Part shown: positions 26,362-34,980 of the stretch, one piece after another
Layout of the letters: each line of letters opens with the position of its first letter
Position numbering within the stretch: position 1 is the stretch's first letter
NCBI RefSeq assembly: GCF_017377875.1
Contig: NZ_CP070975.1
Span: forward strand, 2,170,001-2,234,000
Source: Alcaligenes sp. SORT26
GTDB taxonomy: Bacteria; Pseudomonadota; Gammaproteobacteria; Burkholderiales; Burkholderiaceae_B
DNA: 64,000 nucleotides
Direction of reading: 5' to 3'
Notes under the pieces: generated by a model
Databases searched by the model: none
Told to the model about the DNA's origin: nothing
Seen by the model: only the letters and a program-made list of their open reading frames with translations
Program-made: the position numbers and the translations under genes

Positions 26362-27399
26362 TTAATCCAAGCGCACATTGGCGCTGCGCGCCACAGCCGC
26401 CCAACGTGGCACTTCAACGGCCACGCGTTGAGCCAAAGCCTGCGGCGTACTACCCACTACCACAAACCCCTGGTCTATCAAGGCGTGCCTGACCTCCTCT
26501 TTGGCCAACACTTGAACCAAAGCAGCATTAATCCGCGCCACTTCCTGTGCCGGTGTACCGGCAGGTGCAAAAAGTGCCTGCAAGGTTTCGGATTGGTAAT
26601 CCGACACACCGGCCTGCTCCACTGTGGGTACGTCCGGCAAGCTCGGCCAGCGCTCGCGACTACCGACAGCCAGGGCACGCAAGGCACCGCTGTCCAGATG
26701 AGCTCGTGCGGCAGGCAAAGAAGTCAGGCCACAATCAACCTGTGCGCCTAACACAGCTACCAACGCAGGGGCAGCGCCTGCGTAGGGCACATGTAAAAAC
26801 TGTCCGCCAGTACGCTGCCAAAGCAGCTCGCCACCCAGATGAACGCTATTGCCTGTGCCTGGTGTGGAATAGGTCAGCCCTTGCACTTGGGTGCTGGCCG
26901 CCTCCACCAAATCCTGCAAGCTGTACCAGGAGCTGTCTGAGCGCACAACAATGACATCCGGCGAGGTGACGATTAAAGCGACAGGCTCGAACTGACGAAT
27001 GGGATCGTAGGGGCCGCCCTCTGGATACAAGGCCGGATTCGTGACAAAAGAGGAGGACACCAGCAAGACAGTACGACCATCCGGGGCAGCCCGCGCTACC
27101 GAGGCAATGCCAATATTGCCGCCTGCCCCTGTTCGGTTATCCACCATGACGGTCTGATCCAAGACTTGCGGCAGATGCTTGGCCAACAGCCGAGCGACCA
27201 GATCCGAGGTGCCACCCGCTGCAAAGGGAACCACAATGCGCAGACTGGCGCGCTTTGTGCCTGCTTGCGCCCACAAGGGAGCTACAGCCGTCAAAAGCGC
27301 TCCTCCCACCAATAAACGCAAGCACTGTCGGCGGCGGCTAAAACTGCCGTTTTGTCCGTCCATGTCATCCCCCGATTCTTGTCGTGCGATGGCGTTCAT
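26362..27399 (-). CDS. Second Bug-family periplasmic binding protein
   Basis: A 345-residue Bug receptor, clearly different from the one at 23280. The N-terminus is long, with SRRRQCLRLLVGGALL before a cleavage near LWAQA. Signatures are LRIVVPFAAGGTSDLVARLLA, VDNRTGAGGNIGIASVA, FLHVPYAGAAPALVAVLGAQ and LPDVPTVEQAGV. An in-frame ATG near 27363 (MDGQNG) is an equally plausible start. Its presence with another Bug in one operon suggests two ligands or two affinities. Confidence 0.92.
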   Translation of the reverse strand: MNAIARQESGDDMDGQNGSFSRRRQCLRLLVGGALLTAVAPLWAQAGTKRASLRIVVPFAAGGTSDLVARLLAKHLPQVLDQTVMVDNRTGAGGNIGIASVARAAPDGRTVLLVSSSFVTNPALYPEGGPYDPIRQFEPVALIVTSPDVIVVRSDSSWYSLQDLVEAASTQVQGLTYSTPGTGNSVHLGGELLWQRTGGQFLHVPYAGAAPALVAVLGAQVDCGLTSLPAARAHLDSGALRALAVGSRERWPSLPDVPTVEQAGVSDYQSETLQALFAPAGTPAQEVARINAALVQVLAKEEVRHALIDQGFVVVGSTPQALAQRVAVEVPRWAAVARSANVRLD

Positions 27400-27423
27400 A
27401 AAGAACGCCTCGTGCTATTTCCT

Positions 27424-27954
27424 TCAGGCCTTTTCGTTCTCTGACAAATAGCCGTCCTGACCATAGACCAGCCCGGTTTCCTCGGCGGCTTTCACCACAT
27501 CAGGATGCCAGGCAATACGGCCACATTCCTCATCCGTGCCGCCCACCACCGAATACACCACCAAGGCATGATCATTCGGGTTGCGAAAGCCGCGCATCAC
27601 ACCAATCGGGCAGGAAATCACATCCCACTGGTTCAGCATCACCGAGTGCTCGCCCTTCTCTCCCCAGATCACTTCCATCTGGCCGTTCAAGGGGCAGAAC
27701 ACTTCTTCGGTTTTATGAGCGTGCAAGCTGGCCCCCTGGCCAACGGGAATCTCAATGAAGGTCACACCAAAACGATGGTTGCCGGGAATGGCAGGCTCCA
27801 CACCCTTGTTCTCCAGTACGCCACGATTCATGATTTTGTAGATGTTCTTCTTCATGCCTGGCAGACGACTTTCGATAAAAGTCTCCCGGTAAGGTTCCAC
27901 CTTGCCCCAGCGAGCAATCCGGGTTGCCTCCATTTCTTTAACTGAAATATCCAT
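27424..27954 (-). CDS. Cupin-domain protein of the aromatic operon
   Basis: A 176-residue single-cupin protein. Two ATGs lie six bases apart; the second (27954) has AAGGA at six bases and is preferred. Cupin motif 1 is intact: HAHKTEEVFCPLNG, with two His and a Glu for metal. In motif 2 (SCPIGVMRGFRN) the expected His reads Arg, so the metal site is incomplete or three-ligand. It is the first gene of the minus-strand operon and lies opposite the LysR gene. It may be an isomerase, dioxygenase-like or ligand-binding protein. Confidence 0.82.
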   Translation of the reverse strand: MDISVKEMEATRIARWGKVEPYRETFIESRLPGMKKNIYKIMNRGVLENKGVEPAIPGNHRFGVTFIEIPVGQGASLHAHKTEEVFCPLNGQMEVIWGEKGEHSVMLNQWDVISCPIGVMRGFRNPNDHALVVYSVVGGTDEECGRIAWHPDVVKAAEETGLVYGQDGYLSENEKA

Positions 27955-28120
27955 TTCCATTCCTTTTTGAGATTAAGTGTCAGCCTGTCAAGATTCACTT
28001 TTCATCGCTGTAAAAAAAGATTAAGGCATCAACATTCAATCCATCCACTACCATTTTTTGAGCAGTCCCATATAATTTTGTTATCAACTTTTTTACAGTC
28101 GGCTCCAAGCCGCCCCCAGC

Positions 28121-29047
28121 ATGGACTTACGACAGCTACGCTACTTTGTGACCCTGGCCAATCAATGTCATTTCGGACGGGCGGCCAGCGTGCTGCATGT
28201 GGCTCAACCCGCACTGACCCGACAAATTCAGCTACTTGAAGAGGAACTGGGGGTGCAACTGTTTGTACGTCACTCGCGGGGAGCGACCCCCACCGAGGAC
28301 GGGGAATATCTGCTGGAGCGGGCCACCGTCTTGCTCCACTACGCCGAACAGATCAAACAGGACATGATTGCTCGCCAACACAATCCTAGCGGTCCAATTT
28401 CTGTAGGTATTTCGCCAGGGCTGGCACTGACCTTGGCTACCCCACTAACCCGAGCTGTTCACCAGCGTTTGCCACAAGTCAGGTTGCGTTTTGTGGAAGC
28501 CTTTGCCCCTTCCCTGCACGAGATGATGCGCAAAGGCCAGGTTGATCTGGCCATTCTGAACGGCCCCATGTCGCTGGTGAACCTGCACACTTACCCTTTG
28601 CTGACCGAAGATCTGTGCCTGATTTGCCTGCCGCAAGACACTCGTGTCAAGGGCCCTGTCGTCACGCTCAAGCAACTGGCACGACTTCCTTTAATCATGA
28701 CGGGTATCGCTAAATCAGGCATACGCATGGAGCTAGAAGCCAGTGCAGCCCATGCAGGTGTACACCTGAACCAGGTGGTAGAGGTGGAATCCATTGAAGT
28801 GGCGAAACGGCTGGTCCACGGCAAAGTAGGAGCTACGGTTCACTTTGCCGCCGCCGTACTGGAAGACATCGAGGCTGGCAGGCTAGTGGCCTATCCGATA
28901 GCGGGCCTGCATCTACGCCGCATACTGGCGCACCCTTCCGACCGCCCCGCCTCGCGTGCAACCCGCGAACTGGTGAATATTTTTGGCAGCGTAGTGCGTG
29001 AACTTAAAGACAAGGGGCGCTGGCCGCACGCGGCGCTGGATTTCTAA
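28121..29047 (+). CDS. LysR-family regulator of the aromatic operon (CatR/CbnR-like)
   Basis: A 308-residue LysR protein. MDLRQLRYFVTLANQCHFGRAA with VAQPALTRQIQLLEEELGVQLF is the HTH of the catabolic LysR group, followed by an effector domain with GISPGLALTLATPL. It diverges from the cupin gene across 166 AT-rich bases, so it should control the six-gene operon 22252-27954 and itself. The inducer is probably an aromatic acid or ring-cleavage product. Confidence 0.9.
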   Translation: MDLRQLRYFVTLANQCHFGRAASVLHVAQPALTRQIQLLEEELGVQLFVRHSRGATPTEDGEYLLERATVLLHYAEQIKQDMIARQHNPSGPISVGISPGLALTLATPLTRAVHQRLPQVRLRFVEAFAPSLHEMMRKGQVDLAILNGPMSLVNLHTYPLLTEDLCLICLPQDTRVKGPVVTLKQLARLPLIMTGIAKSGIRMELEASAAHAGVHLNQVVEVESIEVAKRLVHGKVGATVHFAAAVLEDIEAGRLVAYPIAGLHLRRILAHPSDRPASRATRELVNIFGSVVRELKDKGRWPHAALDF

Positions 29048-29084
29048 GACTTCTGAGCGAGAAAGAGGGCGTAAACAAACTAAT

Positions 29085-29113
29085 TTGCCCAAAAAACACA
29101 TCTATTCAATAAT
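29085..29113 (+). promoter_or_regulatory. arsR promoter: Candidate promoter for the ars operon
   Basis: TTGCCC (29085-29090), 17 bases, then AATAAT (29108-29113). The -10 lies inside the palindromic operator, so repressor binding would block polymerase. Transcription would start near 29120, leaving a very short leader before arsR. Confidence 0.5.
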
Positions 29114-29126
29114 TCAAGAATTATTG
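29107..29126. promoter_or_regulatory. Palindromic ArsR operator
   Basis: A perfect 9-2-9 inverted repeat, CAATAATTC-AA-GAATTATTG, lies seven bases before arsR. Symmetric AT-rich repeats of this kind with TTC/GAA halves are typical operators of ArsR/SmtB dimers. The site covers the candidate -10. Confidence 0.65.
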
Positions 29127-29132
29127 TATTAT

Positions 29133-29462
29133 ATGTTTATGGAAGAATCTCAAGTTATCCGCTCACTGGCCGCCCTGGCCCACGAAGCCCGCCTGCGTGT
29201 GTTCCGCGCCCTGGTCGTCGCAGGCCCATCCGGTCTGACTCCCAGCATCCTGGCTGAACAGCTAGGCATCGCCCCCAACGCCCTCTCCTTCCATTTAAAG
29301 GAGTTAAGCAATGCGGGGCTTATCCATGCCGAGCGACAAGGTCGCAACCTGCTGTACAGCGCCACCTTTCCCGCCATGAATACTCTGCTCGCCTACCTGA
29401 CTGAAAACTGCTGTCAGGGGGAAAGCTGCAACACCGCGCCTACCTCTTGCCCGCCGTGTTAA
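29133..29462 (+). CDS. arsR: ArsR-family arsenic-responsive repressor
   Basis: A 109-residue winged-helix repressor. RSLAALAHEARLRVFRALV opens the domain. The HTH is TPSILAEQLGIAPNALSFHLKEL, and the C-terminus has two Cys clusters, ENCCQGESC and TSCPPC, likely arsenite-binding; these lie away from the ELCVCDL site of the E. coli protein. ATG 29133 or 29139 both fit, and neither has a good Shine-Dalgarno sequence, so initiation may be nearly leaderless. It is the first gene of arsRBCH. Confidence 0.9.
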   Translation: MFMEESQVIRSLAALAHEARLRVFRALVVAGPSGLTPSILAEQLGIAPNALSFHLKELSNAGLIHAERQGRNLLYSATFPAMNTLLAYLTENCCQGESCNTAPTSCPPC

Positions 29463-29545
29463 GCGATGCACCTGCACCAAGTTGAATCTACGCCTCTTGG
29501 CGTACCTTCTTTCTCACCTCAAGCCTCGAAACCAAGCCCTCTGTC

Positions 29546-30835
29546 ATGCTAACGGCCGTTCTTATTTTCATTGCCACCTTAACCCTGGTGATCTGGCAGC
29601 CCAAAGGACTGGGCATCGGTTGGAGTGCATCATTCGGTGCCACCGCCGCCCTGCTTTCAGGCGTGGTGCAATGGGCTGATCTGGCAGTGGTCTGGGGCAT
29701 CGTCTGGAACGCTACGGCCACCTTTGTCGCCATTATCATCATCAGCCTGATACTGGATGAAGCAGGCTTCTTTGAATGGGCCGCCTTGCATGTCGCTCGC
29801 TGGGGAGCCGGAAATGGGCGCAAGCTCTTTGCTTTTATCGTGATCTTGGGAGCCGCCGTCGCCACCCTGTTTGCCAATGACGGCGCCGCCTTGATTCTGA
29901 CTCCCATCGTCATGGCCATGCTGCTTGCCTTGGGTTTTTCACCCGCCGCGACCCTAGCCTTTGTGATGGCGGCTGGTTTTATTGCCGACACCGCCAGTCT
30001 GCCTCTGGTCGTCTCCAATCTGGTGAACATCGTCTCGGCTGACTACTTCAAGCTGAGCTTCACAGAGTACGCTGCCATCATGACACCCGTCACTCTGGTT
30101 TCCGTGCTAGCCAGCCTGATCGTCCTGATGCTGTATTTCCGGCGTGACATCCCCACTGACTACCGTCTTGAGCAACTGAAACAGCCCGCTGAAGCTATCA
30201 AGGACAAGGCCACTTTCAAGGCTGGCTGGATAGTGCTGGCTTTACTGCTGACAGGCTTTTTTGCACTGGAGCCTTCAGGTATTCCCGTCAGCGCGGTAGC
30301 CGCCGTGGGGGCCATTATCCTTCTAGCCGTCGCGGCCCGTGGAACAGTAATCAGCACCCAAAAAGTGCTGCGTGGTGCCCCGTGGCAGATCGTCGTGTTC
30401 TCGCTAGGCATGTATCTGGTGGTGTATGGCCTGCGCAATGCCGGGCTAACGGATTATCTGGCCCTGCTCCTGGACAAATTCGCCCAGGCTGGCGTATGGG
30501 GTGCTGCAATGGGAACGGGCATCCTGTCGGCCCTGCTGTCCTCGGTGATGAACAATATGCCTACCGTGCTGGTCACCGCTTTATCGATTGATGCTTCCAG
30601 CGCGGAAGGTGCCGTCAAAGAAGCCATGATTTACGCCAATGTCATCGGCAGCGATCTGGGCCCTAAATTCACTCCCATCGGTAGCCTGGCTACCTTGCTG
30701 TGGCTGCACGTTCTGGCCCAGAAAGGTACAAAAATTAGCTGGGGCTATTACTTCAAGGTAGGGGCCATCCTGACCACACCTGTACTGCTCATCACCCTGG
30801 CGGCCCTGGCCTTACGCCTGGGTATTACAAACTGA
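29546..30835 (+). CDS. arsB: Arsenite efflux permease
   Basis: A 429-residue inner-membrane transporter with about 12 hydrophobic segments. [43 protein letters not shown] and [12 protein letters not shown] are hallmark ArsB sequences. It expels arsenite produced by ArsC, using the proton motive force. It sits 83 bases after arsR and 24 bases before arsC. The Shine-Dalgarno sequence is weak. Confidence 0.95.
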   Translation: MLTAVLIFIATLTLVIWQPKGLGIGWSASFGATAALLSGVVQWADLAVVWGIVWNATATFVAIIIISLILDEAGFFEWAALHVARWGAGNGRKLFAFIVILGAAVATLFANDGAALILTPIVMAMLLALGFSPAATLAFVMAAGFIADTASLPLVVSNLVNIVSADYFKLSFTEYAAIMTPVTLVSVLASLIVLMLYFRRDIPTDYRLEQLKQPAEAIKDKATFKAGWIVLALLLTGFFALEPSGIPVSAVAAVGAIILLAVAARGTVISTQKVLRGAPWQIVVFSLGMYLVVYGLRNAGLTDYLALLLDKFAQAGVWGAAMGTGILSALLSSVMNNMPTVLVTALSIDASSAEGAVKEAMIYANVIGSDLGPKFTPIGSLATLLWLHVLAQKGTKISWGYYFKVGAILTTPVLLITLAALALRLGITN

Positions 30836-30859
30836 TTTCCTGACAAAGAGCACGACGCC

Positions 30860-31291
30860 ATGACAGCCATCACCATCTATCACAACCCGGCCTGCGGCAC
30901 GTCCCGCAATACGCTGGGCCTGATCCGCAATAGTGGTCAAGAGCCCACCATCATCGAATACCTGCAAACGCCGCCAGACCGAGCCACCCTGCTTCGCTTG
31001 ATAGCAGACTGCGGCCTGAGCGTACGGGAAGTCCTGCGACAAAAAGGGACACCCTACGACGCGCTGCAATTAGGCGACCCGAAATGGCGTGACGAGCAAC
31101 TGATTGATTTCATGCTGGAGCACCCGATTCTGATCAACCGCCCCATCGTTGTTACCCCACTGGGCACACGCTTGTGTCGCCCCTCTGAACAGGTACTGGA
31201 AATACTTCCCCAGCCGCAACAAGGTGCATTCTGGAAAGAAGACGGCGAGGCTGTCATTGATGCAAAAGGACAAAGAATTGAGCAAGTCTGA
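30860..31291 (+). CDS. arsC: Glutaredoxin-dependent arsenate reductase
   Basis: A 143-residue E. coli-type ArsC that reduces arsenate to arsenite. [13 protein letters not shown] holds the catalytic Cys12, and [17 protein letters not shown] holds the arginines that bind the oxyanion. Length and motifs match the plasmid R773 type rather than the thioredoxin-coupled type. The 3' end overlaps the arsH start by about 32 bases. Confidence 0.95.
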   Translation: MTAITIYHNPACGTSRNTLGLIRNSGQEPTIIEYLQTPPDRATLLRLIADCGLSVREVLRQKGTPYDALQLGDPKWRDEQLIDFMLEHPILINRPIVVTPLGTRLCRPSEQVLEILPQPQQGAFWKEDGEAVIDAKGQRIEQV

Positions 31292-31994
31292 GCTACCCAA
31301 TCTGGACGAACACGCTTTTAGAACCCCAGATCTGACAGAGCTGCTGCCTCAAAAACGTGCTTCACATCCACCCCGCATCCTGCTGTTGTACGGCTCCTTG
31401 CGAGAGCGCTCCTACAGCCGTTTTTTGACACAAGAAGCAGCACGATTGCTGGAAGCAATGGGTGCAGAAACCAGGCTCTTCGATCCCCATGGACTACCCT
31501 TGCCCGATGGAGCAACAGACGATCACCCCAAAGTGCAAGAGTTGCGCCAGTTAGTGCAGTGGGCTGAAGGCATGGTCTGGACCTCGCCCGAACGCCACGG
31601 CGCCATGAGCAGCGTCCTGAAAGCACAAATCGACTGGATACCGTTAAGCATCGGTGCGGTACGCCCCACACAAGGCAAAACACTGGCTGTCATGCAAGTG
31701 TCTGGCGGCTCGCAATCCTTTAACGCCTTGAACCAGATGCGCGTGCTGGGCCGCTGGATGCGCCTGATCACCATCCCTAACCAGTCTTCCGTTGCCAAAG
31801 CCTTTCTGGAGTTTGACGAAGAAGGCCGCATGAAACCTTCGTCCTACTACGAGCGAGTGGTGGATGTCATGGAGGAACTGGTCAAATTCACCCTGCTGAC
31901 GCGTGACTGTGCGGAGTATCTGGTGGATCGATATAGCGAACGCAAGGAAACCGCGCAGGAGCTGTCAAAGCGGGTGAATCAGCGAAACATCTAG
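31260..31994 (+). CDS. arsH: Arsenical resistance flavoprotein ArsH
   Basis: A 244-residue NADPH-dependent FMN reductase of the ArsH family, which oxidises trivalent methyl and aryl arsenicals. [15 protein letters not shown] is the FMN phosphate loop; [19 protein letters not shown] and [21 protein letters not shown] are family signatures. ATG 31260 (MQKDKEL) lies within the end of arsC; an earlier in-frame ATG would overlap arsC much further and is rejected. It ends the ars operon. Confidence 0.93.
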   Translation: MQKDKELSKSELPNLDEHAFRTPDLTELLPQKRASHPPRILLLYGSLRERSYSRFLTQEAARLLEAMGAETRLFDPHGLPLPDGATDDHPKVQELRQLVQWAEGMVWTSPERHGAMSSVLKAQIDWIPLSIGAVRPTQGKTLAVMQVSGGSQSFNALNQMRVLGRWMRLITIPNQSSVAKAFLEFDEEGRMKPSSYYERVVDVMEELVKFTLLTRDCAEYLVDRYSERKETAQELSKRVNQRNI

Positions 31995-32143
31995 TGCGTC
32001 AATCGGGGAGGGAGACATCTAGCCACCGTACTTTTCAAAAACACGCAGCAGCGATACAAATAACTGACGTGCTTGCGGCGGCTTTGGCCCATGCCCCACA
32101 CTAGCATCAGTTTCCCTTCATCTTTCCCTGCCAGGCTGTGCAC

Positions 32144-32812
32144 ATGCGTATTCTCTTGATCGAAGACGATCCCTCGCTAGGCAGTTCCTTGCAGTCATGG
32201 CTGCATCTGGACGGCTATGCTGTGGACTGGTTGCAACGGGGCGATCAAGTTGCGACGGCCTTGGCGACTCATACCTATCAATGCATATTGCTGGATCGGG
32301 GCCTGCCCGGTCTGGACGGCGATGCTGTTCTGCGCCGCTTGCGGGGAGCCGATGGATCTCATGCACAGGTTCCCGTCATTGTGATCACCGCCCGCGATAC
32401 CTTGGCTGACCGAGTGCAAGGCCTGGATCTGGGGGCAGACGACTATCTGGTCAAACCGTTTGACCTTGAAGAGCTATCCGCACGAGTACGGGCAGCCTTA
32501 CGCCGCAGCGCTGCACAAAGCACTCCCGAATGGCGTCACGGTCCCGTCACCATTGATCCAACAGCCAAACGCGTCACCTTGAACGACAAGCCCGTAGCCG
32601 TAACCGCACGCGAATTCGCCGTTCTACAAGCCTTGATGCACCATCCCACCCATATTTTGAGTCGCGCTCAGCTTGAAGAGGCGCTCTATGGCTGGAGCGA
32701 AGAAGTGGAAAGCAACGCTATCGAAGTACATATCTACAATTTGCGCAAGAAACTGGGCAGTGACTTCATCGTCACCGTACGTAATCAAGGCTATGTTCTG
32801 GCACCCGCATGA
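32144..32812 (+). CDS. OmpR-family response regulator (QseB-like)
   Basis: A 222-residue regulator. The receiver domain has IEDD at the N-terminus, phospho-acceptor D51 (ILLDRGLPG), the conserved Thr region VIVITARD and Lys in DDYLVKPF. The winged-helix effector covers about 125-220 (HILSRAQLEEALYGW, IYNLRKKLGSDFIVTVRNQGYVL). ATG 32144 is preferred over a GTG two codons earlier. The stop overlaps the kinase start by four bases. The ygiW-type gene downstream suggests QseB, though PmrA-type is possible. Confidence 0.9.
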   Translation: MRILLIEDDPSLGSSLQSWLHLDGYAVDWLQRGDQVATALATHTYQCILLDRGLPGLDGDAVLRRLRGADGSHAQVPVIVITARDTLADRVQGLDLGADDYLVKPFDLEELSARVRAALRRSAAQSTPEWRHGPVTIDPTAKRVTLNDKPVAVTAREFAVLQALMHHPTHILSRAQLEEALYGWSEEVESNAIEVHIYNLRKKLGSDFIVTVRNQGYVLAPA

Positions 32813-34209
32813 AACGCCTAATCCAGAAGCTGACTCGTATACGCTCTGCCTCAACGCCCTCGGCATCACGCCCGGAAGGCTGGTCCCTGCGACGTCGCCT
32901 GCTGTTTACCGTCATGGGAACCAGTATCGGCCTGTGGCTGGTCAGCCTGTCCATCGTGGTCAGTGTCGCCTGGTACGCTACTAGCGATGTTCTTGATGAC
33001 GCCCTGGAAGAAGGTGCCCGCCTGGTCTTAATGCTGGACCCGCAGGAGGCTCAGGCCTCGTCCAATACAACGGGTACGCGTCTGAACCGGGACGATGCAC
33101 TCAAGCTACGCATGTATTACCAGCTAGTAGCCTCAGACGGCCGCGTACTGCTGCGCGGCGACGACACTCCTGAAACGGCCTTTTTACCGCAGGCACACAG
33201 CAAGCAAACCACCACTGTCTGGGTCGACAATGAGCTTTGGCGGGTTTACGTCCGCCCCGGATCGGGAGGAGTGACGGCCCAAGTCGCCCAGCCTATGGAA
33301 GAGCGTCTGGAACTGCTGGAGGATATGGCCGAAAATCTGGCCTGGCCTGCATTGGGGCTACTGGCGCTGCTGGGTCTATCAAGCTGGTTCTTGATCCGAC
33401 GCCTGATGCGTCCTTTGGAAGACACCGCCAAACTCATCAACTCCAAATCACCCGATGACCTCACGCCTGTGCAAGGCGGCAATCCGCCACGTGAACTGCA
33501 AGCCATGCTGGATGCACTGAACACCCTCATGGCGCGTCTATCCACAGCACTGGAAAGTGAGCGGCGCTTTACTTCCGATGCCGCGCACGAGCTACGCACT
33601 CCCCTGGCCGGGCTGCGCATGCGTGTCCAGTTAATTGAGCGTGAGCTGCAACTGCCTGATGCCCATCTGCAACAACTGCGTGCTGATCTGGATCGCTGCA
33701 CTGCCCTGGTAGAAAGTCTGCTCGCCCTGACCAGACTGGAGCCGCAGGCAGAGCCTCTTAAGCGTGAAACCGTAGACCTGAACCAGCTTCTGGACAGCCT
33801 GATCCCATCATTGCGCTCTGTATCAGTGAATATAGAACGGGCCTTGGCCGTCACAAACTTGCAGGCTGCGCCCGTATTGCTAAGCAGCGCTTTACGCAAC
33901 CTGATTGGCAATGCCATTCGTTACGGCGGCACGGGTGTCCGGGTAAGAATCGAAACGACGCGCAGACATGATGGCGGTGTCCGTCTGGCAGTCCGTGACA
34001 ACGGACCTGGCGTCCCCCTTGAACAGCGGGCCAGGCTAGGAGAGCGGTTTTTTCGCGTACTTGGCTCCGGGCAAACGGGCAACGGCCTGGGTTTATCTAT
34101 CGTGGCTCGCATCGCCGCCTTGCACGAGGCAAAGCTGTCCTTTGAAGATGGGCTGGGCGGCCAGGGTCTAAACGTCATCCTGGATTTCCCACCCAATTCA
34201 GTGCCTTAA
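32809..34209 (+). CDS. Sensor histidine kinase (QseC-like)
   Basis: A 466-residue membrane kinase. A first membrane helix lies near 28-55 (LLFTVMGTSIGLWLVSLSIVVSVAW). A periplasmic sensor follows, then a second helix near 180-195, a HAMP region, and the H-box AAHELRTPLAGLRMR with phospho-acceptor H260. Next come the N-box NLIGNAIRYGG, G1 DNGPGV and G2 GNGLGLSIV. The ATGA overlap with the regulator couples them. QseC senses host or quorum signals in enterics; the ligand here is unknown. Confidence 0.9.
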   Translation: MKRLIQKLTRIRSASTPSASRPEGWSLRRRLLFTVMGTSIGLWLVSLSIVVSVAWYATSDVLDDALEEGARLVLMLDPQEAQASSNTTGTRLNRDDALKLRMYYQLVASDGRVLLRGDDTPETAFLPQAHSKQTTTVWVDNELWRVYVRPGSGGVTAQVAQPMEERLELLEDMAENLAWPALGLLALLGLSSWFLIRRLMRPLEDTAKLINSKSPDDLTPVQGGNPPRELQAMLDALNTLMARLSTALESERRFTSDAAHELRTPLAGLRMRVQLIERELQLPDAHLQQLRADLDRCTALVESLLALTRLEPQAEPLKRETVDLNQLLDSLIPSLRSVSVNIERALAVTNLQAAPVLLSSALRNLIGNAIRYGGTGVRVRIETTRRHDGGVRLAVRDNGPGVPLEQRARLGERFFRVLGSGQTGNGLGLSIVARIAALHEAKLSFEDGLGGQGLNVILDFPPNSVP

Positions 34210-34296
34210 GATTGTCTTCAGGTTCGGGGGGTCTAATAAAACCATTCCGCAATCGGCGGAACATTTACCCGGTAACCCGATACAGGAAACTCAATC

Positions 34297-34704
34297 ATGC
34301 GATTCACTTTACCCACCCTCGCCGCCGTACTTGCTCTGAGCGCCACCGCTGCCATCGCGCAACCTGCCAGCTACACGGGCCCAAGCAATGCACCTCAGGC
34401 CGCCAGCACCACAGGCTCTTACTCGGGCCCTAGCAATGTGCCGCTAATGACGGTCAAGCAACTGTTGGAAACCGGCCGCGATGACCAGATCGCGCGTTTG
34501 CAAGGTCGCCTAGTCTCCTTTGAAGGCGACGAGCGCTACACATTTGAAGACGCCACCGGTCGCATCACCGTAGAGATCGACAACGAAGACTTCCCGGCCG
34601 GCCAGACCATCAATGCTGAACAGAAAGTGGAACTGACTGGGGAATTCGACAAAGGCCTGCGCAAAACGGAATTTGAAGTTGACCACCTGAGCCTGCTGCC
34701 TTAA
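34297..34704 (+). CDS. ygiW: YgiW/YdeI-family periplasmic OB-fold stress protein
   Basis: A 135-residue exported protein with a signal peptide cleaved near AIA-QPA. Two short SYTGPSN/SYSGPSN repeats (about 26-31 and 41-46) precede the OB-fold: MTVKQLLETGRDDQIARLQG, YTFEDATGRITVEID and KVELTGEFDKG. YgiW proteins aid peroxide and cation stress and lie beside qseBC in E. coli, the same order as here. The repeats are longer than in the usual family member and look like a small internal duplication. Confidence 0.88.
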   Translation: MRFTLPTLAAVLALSATAAIAQPASYTGPSNAPQAASTTGSYSGPSNVPLMTVKQLLETGRDDQIARLQGRLVSFEGDERYTFEDATGRITVEIDNEDFPAGQTINAEQKVELTGEFDKGLRKTEFEVDHLSLLP

Positions 34705-34773
34705 TCCTGCATGGTCACAGAACGGGCGGCGCCAAAATGGCCTGCCCGCCTTCCAAGCATGCGCTGAAAGCCA

Positions 34774-34971
34774 TCAACCGCATAAACCACCAAAGGCGAG
34801 ACCGTCAATCCGGCGGTCGCTCAGAACGGCGAAGTCAATCTGCAAGCTGAGCAACAAAGCGAACAAGCCAATAAAAACATACCAAAACCATTGCTTTCGG
34901 CGCCGCCCACCCTGTGACAGCACCAGCACATGGAAAGTCAGTACGGCTGAAAATAACAGTGTCAAAAACAT
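34774..34971 (-). CDS. Small two-helix membrane protein
   Basis: A 65-residue protein with two hydrophobic segments (about 1-20 and 28-48) separated by GGRRRKQ, a positive-inside loop. It starts nine bases after the PLP enzyme gene stops, with GGGGGG three bases before the ATG. It is the last gene of the minus-strand cluster. There is no recognised family. It may be a transporter accessory or a membrane anchor. Confidence 0.52.
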   Translation of the reverse strand: MFLTLLFSAVLTFHVLVLSQGGRRRKQWFWYVFIGLFALLLSLQIDFAVLSDRRIDGLAFGGLCG

Positions 34972-34980
34972 CTGCCCCCC

